Below the pieces are notes generated by a model, which saw only the letters and a program-made list of their open reading frames with translations, was not told the origin of the DNA and ran no database searches. A stretch of 43,552 bases of DNA from an uncultured Prevotellaceae bacterium (GTDB lineage: Bacteria; Bacteroidota; Bacteroidia; Bacteroidales; Bacteroidaceae). The translations under genes were made by a program, and so were the position numbers. The stretch lies in contig CADACW010000001.1 in NCBI GenBank assembly GCA_902786565.1, forward strand, positions 119,151-162,702, written 5' to 3'. The first letter of the stretch is position 1; the number at the start of each line of letters is the position of its first letter. This document shows positions 34,958 to 42,136 of this stretch, piece after piece.

Positions 34958-35557
34958 TTATTGTTCCATAGCGACCACGAAGGGGATGCCCTTCTCCTTG
35001 CACTTGCTGTCTACGAAGCTTTTACCAGTGCTCAGGCCCTTGCCTATGTCGTAGGCTGCGCGCATCAGCACTTCCTTGTTGCCGTTCTTCTTGGTGCGCT
35101 GAAGCTCCATCACGGGGATAATTGTGCCAAGTTTCTGCTCACAGATGCTCTTGAACTCCTCGCAGACCTGCGATACTGAAACGGCTTGGTCGTTGGGAAG
35201 CTGTTCGTTCTTTAGCTGCGCCTCGACAAGGCTGGTAATCTGCGAAGATATCTTGTTGGCCAAATCAGACTTAGCAACTGCCGAAGCCGTCATCTTGGCT
35301 GCATCGTAGAATTCGCCTATACTCTGTGCTTCACCAAAAACATACTTGGGCTGGAAGTGCGAGTCGGTTTCGGCCTGCATTTTGAAACTCTTGGCAAGCT
35401 GGGTCTCCATTGGCAGTGCTCCCGGAACGACAGTCCATCCCTCTTTCTTAAGTCTCTTCGCTTCTTTCTTCACCTCCTTGGTGATTTCTTGAGCAACGGC
35501 TGGTGTGCCCATGCTGAGCAGAAAGAGGCACATCATCATTTGAATCATTTTTTTCAT
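34958..35557 (-). CDS. Exported protein of unknown function, first gene of the CHASE2 operon
   Basis: 199 aa. Signal peptide MKKMIQMMMCLFLLSMGTPAVA, then a basic helix (EITKEVKKEAKRLKKEGWTVVPGALPMETQL). A mixed alpha/beta domain follows, with a helix pair (AKMTASAVAKSDLANKISSQITSLVEAQL) and a strand-rich end (IPVMELQRTKKNGNKEVLMRAAYDI). The middle recalls LPP20-type envelope proteins but no lipidation cysteine is present. I do not recognise a precise family. Its promoter is at 35622-35653; the CHASE2 gene follows after 12 nt. It probably acts in the periplasm with the two other products. Confidence 0.82.
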   Translation of the reverse strand: MKKMIQMMMCLFLLSMGTPAVAQEITKEVKKEAKRLKKEGWTVVPGALPMETQLAKSFKMQAETDSHFQPKYVFGEAQSIGEFYDAAKMTASAVAKSDLANKISSQITSLVEAQLKNEQLPNDQAVSVSQVCEEFKSICEQKLGTIIPVMELQRTKKNGNKEVLMRAAYDIGKGLSTGKSFVDSKCKEKGIPFVVAMEQ

Positions 35558-35621
35558 AGCTGTTTCTTTTTAGGGTTGAAGTTTAAATAATTTCAGTACA
35601 TTTTGGCAACTATTGCCGCTG

Positions 35622-35653
35622 CAAATGTACGTGAATTTTCTGATACCACCAAA
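35622..35653 (-). promoter_or_regulatory. Promoter of the CHASE2 operon
   Basis: On the minus strand, TTTG (35650-35653), 20-nt spacer, TACATTTG (35622-35629). The leader is about 60 nt. Confidence 0.75.
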
Positions 35654-35722
35654 ATATTTTGGAATAATTTGCAAAATGAGCAGTATTTTGCGCCGGCTGT
35701 TTCAAAAAAAAGTCAAAACAGA

Positions 35723-35753
35723 TTGCCTATTAAAAAATTATTGTGTAATTTTG
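35723..35753 (+). promoter_or_regulatory. Promoter of the TonB-dependent receptor gene
   Basis: TTG (35723-35725), 20-nt spacer, TAATTTTG (35746-35753), 41 nt before the ATG at 35795. It lies inside the upstream extension of the open frame, supporting the later start. Confidence 0.7.
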
Positions 35754-35794
35754 CACCCCAAACAGTTACCATATATTATCTTATTCTACCAAAT

Positions 35795-38700
35795 ATGCAG
35801 TTGAAATTCAATCTTGTTGTTGCCCTGCTGCTCATGGTGACAGCGGTGTCGGTGGCCCAAGTCACCACATCGAGTATGGCCGGCCATGTCACGTTTGAGG
35901 ACAACAACGAGGATGTCATAGGTGCCACGGTCCAGGCCGTACACGAGCCTTCCGGAACGTGCTACAATGCCGTCACCAACGTCAGTGGCCGTTTCTCCCT
36001 ACAGGGTATGCGCACAGGCGGGCCCTATGCTGTCACCATAAGCTATATCGGGTACGACTCGCATACTGTCAAGGGCATTGTCTTGGAATTGGCTGAGACC
36101 TACCAGCTGGACGTGAAAATCAACGAGAACACCACTCTGCTTAAAGAAGTTGTGGTAAGTGGCAGAGCATCGAAGTTTACTGCCGAAAAGACAGGAGCCT
36201 CCACCAACATCACCTCGTCGCAGATTGTCAATTTGCCCACGGTGACACGCTCCATCACTGATCTGGCACGCCTCTCTCCCTACGACGGAAACGGCATGGG
36301 CTTTGCCGGCTCCGACGGGCGTACAGCCAACTTCACCGTCGACGGTGCCAATTTCAACAACAATTTCGGCCTGACCATGAAGCTCCCCGGGGGCGGCAAC
36401 CCCATCAGCATTGAAGCCCTTGAAGAGATACAGGTGGTCATATCGCCCTACGATGTGCGCCAAACCAACTTTATCGGCGGCGGAATGAATGCCATCACAA
36501 AGAGTGGCACCAACACCTTTCGCGGTTCTGCCTACGTTTATCACCAGAACGAGAATATGCAGGGCGATGCCATAGACCGCGAGCAATTCAGCGGTGCACG
36601 GGCCAAGGACCAGACCACCACCTACGGCTTCACCTTAGGAGGCCCTATCGTGAAGGACCGGCTTTTCTTCTTTGCCAATGGCGAGATGATGACCAAGCCA
36701 ACGGTGGTGAACCACTGGCGCGGTGCCACTCTCGACGACCCACAGAATGCCGAGAACTACGTCTCACGCACCACCCAATACGACTTGGCTGCCATTTCAG
36801 AATATGTGGGCCGTAACTATGGCTACGACACGGGCAGCTACACCTCGTTCCCGGCCGACGAGAACAACTATAAACTGCTGGCCCGACTGGACTGGAACAT
36901 CACCAACCGCCATCATCTGGCCCTGCGCTACAACTACACCAAGAACCGCAACTGGAAAAGCCCGAATGCTGCCTCCATGGATGGCGGACCTCGCATGACC
37001 GATGGCCGAATGTCAAAGATGGCTATGGCCTATGCCAACTCCATGTATGCTGAGGACAATCTGGTCCACTCGTTCTCCATCGACCTGAACAGCCGCTTCA
37101 CCGACAACCTGTCGAACCAGTTCCTGGCCACTTATTCGAAACTTGACGATGTGCGTGCTTCAAAGTCTGGCTCGTTCCCCTTCATCGACCTCCTCAAAGA
37201 CAACAACAACTACATCTCTTTAGGTTACGAACTGTTCACTTGGAACAACGCCATCCACAACGACATCTTTAACGTGAAGGACGATGTGACATGGTATCTC
37301 GCCACGCACAAGTTGACGGCCGGCGCAAGCTATGAGTACCAAATGGCCGACAATATGTATATGCGCAACGGATTGGGCTATTACCGCTACACCATCACCG
37401 ACGATATGTATGTCGACGGAAGACTCCAGCCGGCAGCCGTCTTCGGCAGTGTGCCGGAGATAGTGGCCATCACCTACGGCTACAATGGCGAAGACAAGCC
37501 GGCTTCGCGGGTACAGTCGGGCAAAATGGGGCTCTACCTGCAGGATGAATGGAACATCCGCGACAATCTGAAAGTCACTGCAGGTCTGCGGCTCGACGGC
37601 CTTTTCTTCGACGACGACGACTTGATGACCAACCAGGCCATTTACAACTATAACTACAACGGTAGGCACATTGACACTGGCCGATGGCCCTCCACCAAGT
37701 TTACGCTCTCACCCCGAATGGGCTTCACGTGGGATGTCTTCGGCAACAAGCTGCTGAAGGTGCGTGGCGGCACAGGTCTCTTCTCCGGGCGCCTGCCTCT
37801 GGTGTTCTTCACCAATATGCCCGCAAATTCCAATATGCTGCAATATCGCGGCATCTGGAATGCCACGGGAACCAACAACGCTGTGCAGGCCGATATGACA
37901 CAGTTTCAAGGCAAGATAATGATTGGCAATGAACTGCGCGACTACGTCACTACCCATCAGCCCAACGGGCAGCCCTATACCGACCCTGCCACACAGATGC
38001 CTTTAGGCCCGGCCAGCATTACGCCCGAGCAGGGTGTGGCCGGATCGATTATCAATGCTGTCGACCCCAGCTTCAAGATGCCTCAGGTGTGGAAGACGTC
38101 CATCGCCGCCGACTATCAGGTTCCCGTGGGATTCCCTTTCACCGCCACCTTGGAGTTTATCTTCAACAAGACCATCAATGCCGTGTGCATGTATGACTGG
38201 AGCACCAAGGACCCGGAGAGCTTCAGCCGACTGAAAGGCGCCGACAACCGTCCACTCTTCGAAGACTTCAAGCTGACCGACCCCACCACGGGCCACCCGC
38301 TGCCTACAGCCTATGTGCTGAGCAATACCAGCAAGGGCTATGGCTGGACATTCAATGTCACGCTGAATGCGCAGCCCTTCGACTGGCTGAACCTGATGGC
38401 CGCCTACACCCACACCGTGAGCAAGGAGAAGACGGGCATGCCCGGAAGCGACGCCTCGTCGGCCTTCACTTATATACCCAGCTATCAGGGAGCCAACAAC
38501 GTGGCGCTTCACAATTCGCAGTACGTCATTCCAGACCGTATCGTGGCCAGCGCCACCGTCAGCGACAAGGGCGGCAACCACTTTTCGTTCATCTATGAGA
38601 GCTGGCATGGAGGCTTCAACACCTCATTCCTGACGGTCAACGACATGAATGGCGATGGCTACAACTATGACGTCGTCTATATTCCCACAGATGCAGAGGT

Positions 38701-39172
38701 GGCCAGCAGACTGTTCCGCTTTGCCACCCCCGACGACCAGACGCGCTTTATGGACTTTGTCCACGCCAACAACTATCTGAGCAGACACCAGGGCAGCTAT
38801 GCCGAGGCTTACAGCGTCTATTCGCCGTGGGTGCACCGGCTCGACTTCGCCTATAAGCACGACTTCAGGCTGAAAATGGGAAAGAACGAGCACAAGCTCC
38901 AGTTCTGCTTCGACATCAAGAATGTGCTGAACCTCTTCAACAGCAGCTGGGGCGTGTGCAAGATTGCCAACCAAGACTTCAGCACCACGCCCAGCAGCAC
39001 CGGCAGCGTTCAGAATTCGCGCATTCTCAACTATCTGGGCCGCGACGCCGACGGCTATGCCGTCTTCTCTACGCCTAAAGGCATCAACGGCAAGACAGAA
39101 ATGTGGAAACCCTATCACTCGCTGGACCAGTGCTGGTTTGCCTCTGTAGGTCTGAAATATTATTTTAACTAA
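35795..39172 (+). CDS. Oar-like TonB-dependent outer-membrane receptor
   Basis: 1125 aa from ATG 35795 (MQLKFNLVVALLLMVTAVSVAQ signal peptide); 64 codons of open frame upstream precede the signal peptide and are not used. Residues 25-115 form a carboxypeptidase-regulatory-like beta domain (GHVTFEDNNEDVIGATVQAVHEPSGTCYNAVTNVSGRFSL). Then comes the plug (about 125-245) with SITDLARLSPYDGNGMGFAGSDGRTANFTVDGANFNNNFG, and ISIEALEEIQVVISPYDVRQTNFIGGGMNAITKSGTN, typical of Oar proteins. The barrel ends in KYYFN with the terminal aromatic signal. It lacks an adjacent SusD, so it is not a polysaccharide-uptake pair. Oar-type proteins are linked to export or adhesion in Bacteroidetes. sufE follows 6 nt later. 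Confidence 0.93.
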   Translation: MQLKFNLVVALLLMVTAVSVAQVTTSSMAGHVTFEDNNEDVIGATVQAVHEPSGTCYNAVTNVSGRFSLQGMRTGGPYAVTISYIGYDSHTVKGIVLELAETYQLDVKINENTTLLKEVVVSGRASKFTAEKTGASTNITSSQIVNLPTVTRSITDLARLSPYDGNGMGFAGSDGRTANFTVDGANFNNNFGLTMKLPGGGNPISIEALEEIQVVISPYDVRQTNFIGGGMNAITKSGTNTFRGSAYVYHQNENMQGDAIDREQFSGARAKDQTTTYGFTLGGPIVKDRLFFFANGEMMTKPTVVNHWRGATLDDPQNAENYVSRTTQYDLAAISEYVGRNYGYDTGSYTSFPADENNYKLLARLDWNITNRHHLALRYNYTKNRNWKSPNAASMDGGPRMTDGRMSKMAMAYANSMYAEDNLVHSFSIDLNSRFTDNLSNQFLATYSKLDDVRASKSGSFPFIDLLKDNNNYISLGYELFTWNNAIHNDIFNVKDDVTWYLATHKLTAGASYEYQMADNMYMRNGLGYYRYTITDDMYVDGRLQPAAVFGSVPEIVAITYGYNGEDKPASRVQSGKMGLYLQDEWNIRDNLKVTAGLRLDGLFFDDDDLMTNQAIYNYNYNGRHIDTGRWPSTKFTLSPRMGFTWDVFGNKLLKVRGGTGLFSGRLPLVFFTNMPANSNMLQYRGIWNATGTNNAVQADMTQFQGKIMIGNELRDYVTTHQPNGQPYTDPATQMPLGPASITPEQGVAGSIINAVDPSFKMPQVWKTSIAADYQVPVGFPFTATLEFIFNKTINAVCMYDWSTKDPESFSRLKGADNRPLFEDFKLTDPTTGHPLPTAYVLSNTSKGYGWTFNVTLNAQPFDWLNLMAAYTHTVSKEKTGMPGSDASSAFTYIPSYQGANNVALHNSQYVIPDRIVASATVSDKGGNHFSFIYESWHGGFNTSFLTVNDMNGDGYNYDVVYIPTDAEVASRLFRFATPDDQTRFMDFVHANNYLSRHQGSYAEAYSVYSPWVHRLDFAYKHDFRLKMGKNEHKLQFCFDIKNVLNLFNSSWGVCKIANQDFSTTPSSTGSVQNSRILNYLGRDADGYAVFSTPKGINGKTEMWKPYHSLDQCWFASVGLKYYFN

Positions 39173-39178
39173 AAAGAT

Positions 39179-39607
39179 ATGAACAGGATAAACGAAAGAC
39201 AAGACGAGATTATTGAGGAGTTTGAAGGTCTGGACGACTGGATGGACAGGTACCAGATGCTGATTGACATGGGCAACGAGCAGGCGCCCCTTGACGAGCG
39301 CTACAAGACGGAGAGCAATCTGATTGACGGCTGCCAGAGCCGTGTGTGGCTGCAGGCCGACTACGTTGACGGGCACGTGCACTTCCAGGCTGAGAGCGAC
39401 GCCCTCATTGTGAAGGGCATCGTGACGCTGCTCATCCGGGTGCTCAACGACACCACGCCTCAGGAGATACTCGATGCCGACCTCTACTTCATTGACCGCA
39501 TCGGCCTGCGTGAGCACCTCTCGCCGACGCGCAGCAATGGTCTGTTGGCCATGGTAAAGCAGATGCGCATGTACGCCCTTGCTTTTCAGGCCGCCGGCGT
39601 GAGCTAA
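39179..39607 (+). CDS. sufE: SufE-like cysteine desulfurase activator
   Basis: 142 aa. SufE takes sulfur from the cysteine desulfurase SufS for iron-sulfur cluster assembly in the cytoplasm. The N-terminal helix NERQDEIIEEFEGLDDWMDRYQMLIDMG and LPPLDE-like APLDERYKTESNLIDGCQSRVWL are characteristic. The persulfide cysteine is C51 in DGCQS. The C-terminal SPTRSNGLLAMVKQMRMYA matches the family. No other suf gene is in the window. It starts 6 nt after the TonB receptor and may be read from its promoter; an inverted repeat ends the unit. Confidence 0.95.
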   Translation: MNRINERQDEIIEEFEGLDDWMDRYQMLIDMGNEQAPLDERYKTESNLIDGCQSRVWLQADYVDGHVHFQAESDALIVKGIVTLLIRVLNDTTPQEILDADLYFIDRIGLREHLSPTRSNGLLAMVKQMRMYALAFQAAGVS

Positions 39608-39636
39608 ACCCATCCGTATGTTTCATGTAGATGAAG

Positions 39637-39673
39637 TTAAGAATTAAGAAAGACACATCTTATTAATTCTTAA
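39637..39673. terminator. Bidirectional hairpin between sufE and the CCA-adding enzyme gene
   Basis: A perfect 11-bp AT-rich inverted repeat (39637-39647 with 39663-39673, 15-nt loop) lies in the 80-nt gap between two convergent genes. The arms contain two copies of the heptamer TTAAGAA type, so it also belongs to the 7-nt repeat class. Confidence 0.65.
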
Positions 39674-39687
39674 TTCCCACGTGCAGC

Positions 39688-41136
39688 CTATGCCAACCCC
39701 ATTTCCCGGGCTTTCTCCATCAGCAGCTGCATCAGCGGTTCGCGCTCGTTCTCCACGCGGTTGTCCAGCACTGCATCCTTCAGCGTCTGTTTCAGCACGC
39801 CCACTTCGCGGCTGGGCTTCAGATTGAAGAGTGCCATGATTTCGTTGCCGTCAATGCAGGGCTGGAGCAGCCGCTTGTAGTCCTTCTCCTGCAAGTCGGC
39901 CAGCTTCTCGCGCACGATGCGGAAGTTTTCCAGAAATATCTTCTTCTTTACCTCATTCTTGCTGGTGATGTCTGCTTCGCAGAGCGTCATCAGGTCGTCG
40001 ATGTCGTCGCCGGCGTCGCTCAACAGGCGTCTCACGGCGCTGTCGGTCACCTCGTTGTCGGCAATCGCCTGCGGCCGCATGTGCAGGTCCACCAGTTTCT
40101 GCACATACTTCATCTCGGCACCCATAGGCAGCTTCAGCCTGCGGAAAATCTGGGGAACCATTTTCGCCCCAATATAATTATGGTTGTGGAACGTCCATCC
40201 CGCCAGTGCATCCCACCGTTTGGTCTGCGTCTTCCCGATGTCGTGCAGCAGGGCAGCCCATCGCAGGTACAGGTGTGAGCTGTCTGAAGGCTGGCGCGAA
40301 ATGTTGTCCAGCACCTCCAGCGTGTGGTAGAAATTGTTTTTGTGTGCCCGTCCGTTGCGCTGTTCCACAATGTCGAGCGCAGAGAGTTCGGGCAGGATGA
40401 TGTTGAGCAGGCCGCACCGCTGCAGGTCTACGAAACCACGGCTGGGCACTGCCGACATCATTATCTTGTTCAGTTCCACCTCTATGCGCTCGCCGCTCAC
40501 TATCTTGATGCGGCCGGCCATGTGCTCCAGGGCTTCAAAGGTGCGCTCCTCAATCAGAAAATTCAGCTGGGTGGCAAAGCGTATGCAGCGCATCATCCGC
40601 AGGGGGTCGTCGCTGAAGGTCACCTCTGGGTCCAGCGGCGTGGCAATGATGCCATCCTCCAGGTCGGCCAAGCCGTTGAAGGGGTCCACCAACTCGCCAA
40701 AGCGGCTGCTGTTCAGGCAGATGGCCATAGCATTGATGGTGAAGTCGCGCCGGTTCTGGTCATCTTCCAGAGTGCCGTCTTCCACGATGGGTTTGCGCGA
40801 GTCGTGGCTGTAGCTCTCGCGGCGTGCACCCACAAACTCCACTTCCATTTCCTGCTTTTCGTCATTCCGCCATTTCACTTGTGCCGTGCCGAAGTTTTTG
40901 AACACCGAGAGGTGTGCCCGTCGGCCCAGCCGTCGCTTCAGTTCCGTGGCCACGGCGATGCCGCTGCCCACCACCACCACGTCAATGTCGTTAGAGGGGC
41001 GCTCCAAGAAGAGGTCACGCACATAGCCGCCCACCACATAACATTCCACGCCCATACTGTCGGCCACATCGCCTATCTTCTTAAATATATCCTGATCCAG
41101 AATTTCGGCCAGTTCTTTGTCCGTATAGAGTCTCAT
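39688..41136 (-). CDS. cca: CCA tRNA nucleotidyltransferase / polyA polymerase-family protein with HD domain
   Basis: 482 aa. It adds or repairs the 3' CCA of tRNAs; tRNA-Leu at 6330-6411 lacks an encoded CCA and would need it. The class II nucleotidyltransferase head has VVGGYVRDLFLERPSNDIDVVVVG (metal aspartates DxD) near residues 35-58, then RRDFTINAMA and DPLRMMRCIRFATQL. A C-terminal HD domain (about 270-400) includes LRWAALLHDIGKTQTK. This fusion is normal for Bacteroidetes. The promoter is at 41165-41196; the gene marks the end of the clearly conserved chromosomal part of the window. Confidence 0.95.
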   Translation of the reverse strand: MRLYTDKELAEILDQDIFKKIGDVADSMGVECYVVGGYVRDLFLERPSNDIDVVVVGSGIAVATELKRRLGRRAHLSVFKNFGTAQVKWRNDEKQEMEVEFVGARRESYSHDSRKPIVEDGTLEDDQNRRDFTINAMAICLNSSRFGELVDPFNGLADLEDGIIATPLDPEVTFSDDPLRMMRCIRFATQLNFLIEERTFEALEHMAGRIKIVSGERIEVELNKIMMSAVPSRGFVDLQRCGLLNIILPELSALDIVEQRNGRAHKNNFYHTLEVLDNISRQPSDSSHLYLRWAALLHDIGKTQTKRWDALAGWTFHNHNYIGAKMVPQIFRRLKLPMGAEMKYVQKLVDLHMRPQAIADNEVTDSAVRRLLSDAGDDIDDLMTLCEADITSKNEVKKKIFLENFRIVREKLADLQEKDYKRLLQPCIDGNEIMALFNLKPSREVGVLKQTLKDAVLDNRVENEREPLMQLLMEKAREMGLA

Positions 41137-41164
41137 TATATGTGTAGTTTTCGCAATTTCGATG

Positions 41165-41196
41165 CAAAGTTACGAAAAAACGAGAGAAAAGCCAAA
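41165..41196 (-). promoter_or_regulatory. Promoter of the CCA-adding enzyme gene
   Basis: On the minus strand, TTTG (41193-41196), 20-nt spacer, TAACTTTG (41165-41172), 29 nt before the ATG. A second CAAAGTTACGAAAAAA copy 73 nt further on (41238-41245) repeats the -7 box but has no well-placed -33 element. Confidence 0.8.
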
Positions 41197-41493
41197 TTTA
41201 TTTGAGCTTTTCCGAGTGCAAGTAATTTCGGCGAAGCCAAAGTTACGAAAAAAGCTTGTAACAAACGAGCAATTTTCGAAGATTAACGCAGAAAGCACGT
41301 AAATAAAGGGCAAGACAGGGAATAATCGGGAATTGAAGGATGAAGGGAAAAGGCAACTTGATGCGGATTGGTGCAAGAGTTAGGTCTCTAAATCGTACCA
41401 CGCTTGAGCCACCTCTGATAGTTAAACTTTTCTAATTTCAGAGACACGGAAAAGGCAGAATGACGCTTCAAGGCTTCACAGCTAAAGCGTGGA
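41197..41493. other. Intergenic stretch at the start of the AT-rich region
   Basis: No gene was found. It holds a second copy of the -7-like box (41238-41245) and short inverted repeats: GTCTCT/AGAGAC at 41384-41389 and 41440-41445, and CCACGCTT (41398-41405) with AAGCGTGG (41485-41492). These could pair around the following small gene's start, but the arms are short and may be chance. Confidence 0.4.
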
Positions 41494-41508
41494 ATGACTT
41501 TTGCAAAG

Positions 41509-41757
41509 ATGGATGCAATCATCAGAAGAAATGCGGAGAAGGCGCAGCAAGTGAAAACAAATGTGCGATTACAGTTTACGCATTACGAATTGCCAAAACA
41601 AGAAGCCAACCCAGAGCCACAGAAACATGCCGAATCATCTATTTCTATTCCCTCACTTGGTTTATTCGATACCAACAATCCCGTCTATGACCCTACCGAA
41701 GAAGAGTTCAGAAGGAGGATGCAGAAGAAGAAAAAGAAGCGAGGGCCAAGATTATAA
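41509..41757 (+). CDS. Small basic-tailed protein of unknown function
   Basis: 82 aa from ATG 41509; an ATG five codons upstream is also in frame. It starts MDAIIRRNAEKAQQVKTNVRLQFTHYELPKQ, has a middle IPSLGLFDTNNPVYDPTEEEFRRRMQ, and ends in a run of lysines and arginines (KKKKKRGPRL). The composition looks like a real protein, not a shadow: balanced charged residues, few rare amino acids, low cysteine. A TGACTTTTG sequence directly before the start may be a degenerate -7 box, which would make the message nearly leaderless. I do not recognise the family; the basic tail suggests nucleic-acid binding. A bidirectional hairpin follows at 41788-41823. Confidence 0.5.
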   Translation: MDAIIRRNAEKAQQVKTNVRLQFTHYELPKQEANPEPQKHAESSISIPSLGLFDTNNPVYDPTEEEFRRRMQKKKKKRGPRL

Positions 41758-41787
41758 TGATAACTGTTTCTCGTTCAAATAATGAAG

Positions 41788-41823
41788 ATGGGGGCCTGCC
41801 CAATTGGTGGTAGGTGCCCCCAT
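41788..41823. terminator. Hairpin between convergent small reading frames
   Basis: ATGGGGGC(C)TGCC at 41788-41800 pairs with 41809-41823. It lies 30 nt after the small plus-strand gene and directly after the stop (41827) of the broken minus-strand frame, so it could end both transcripts. Confidence 0.6.
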
Positions 41824-41826
41824 TTA

Positions 41827-42051
41827 CTAACATTTGAAGCCCGGTTCTGTATCCTCTCCCAGTTCAAAGACATTCTCGTCAATCTTCACTGTTTCAATTT
41901 GTTCTTATGTAGCCATATTCCCAACAAAAGTAGGCAATTTATCCGAATTTTCCCCAAAAAAGGCTTTCACCGCTCGGCCTTTGGACGCTTTTCTAGGAAA
42001 AGAAGGCTTGTGGAGGTGTTTTTTTAGGTAATTATGTATCTCTTTAGAAAA
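41827..42051 (-). pseudogene. Possible broken small gene with an internal stop
   Basis: On the minus strand the frame is open from 42051 to a TAA at 41905-41907, and in the same frame from there to a TAG at 41827-41829. The two parts would read ...SDKLPTFVGNMAT-stop-EQIETVKIDENVFELGEDTEPGFKC. The second part has a natural acidic protein composition. The only ATG, at 41916, is three codons before the internal stop, and TACTTTTG at about 41925-41932 could be a -7 box (spacing to TTTG is 22 nt). This may be a decayed gene, or chance. The segment is otherwise without a gene; the overlapping plus-strand frames looked less protein-like. Confidence 0.3.
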
Positions 42052-42058
42052 TTATTCG

Positions 42059-42066
42059 TATCTTTG
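42059..42066 (+). promoter_or_regulatory. -7 box upstream of the leader peptide and coiled-coil nuclease gene
   Basis: TATCTTTG fits the TAnnTTTG consensus and lies 26 nt before the ATG of the 14-codon frame. No TTTG stands at 19-21 nt upstream, so the -33 element is weak. Confidence 0.55.
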
Positions 42067-42091
42067 TGGTCAAAAATTGGCAATACAGGAG

Positions 42092-42136
42092 ATGTCTAAA
42101 AACTCACTCGTTACAACTAATACTATTAGAGTATGA
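42092..42136 (+). CDS. 14-codon reading frame overlapping the start of the nuclease gene
   Basis: ATG at 42092 to TGA at 42134-42136 encodes MSKNSLVTTNTIRV. AGGAG, a good Shine-Dalgarno sequence and unusual in this window, stands 2-6 nt before the ATG. The stop overlaps the start of the large gene as ATGA, the arrangement used for translational coupling. Its size and place suggest a leader peptide whose translation controls that of the following gene. Too short to be sure it is made. Confidence 0.45.
   Translation: MSKNSLVTTNTIRV

Noticed and set aside
35603-35794. N-terminal extension of the TonB receptor
   Set aside because: It precedes the signal peptide and contains the promoter at 35723-35753.
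35795-39607. Polysaccharide utilisation locus (SusC/SusD)
   Set aside because: The receptor is Oar-like, no SusD or glycoside hydrolase is adjacent, and the next gene is sufE.
41782-42031. Plus-strand frames of 65 and 81 codons
   Set aside because: Phe/Ser/Arg-rich, no motif, and they overlap the more protein-like minus-strand frame and a hairpin; I could not support them.
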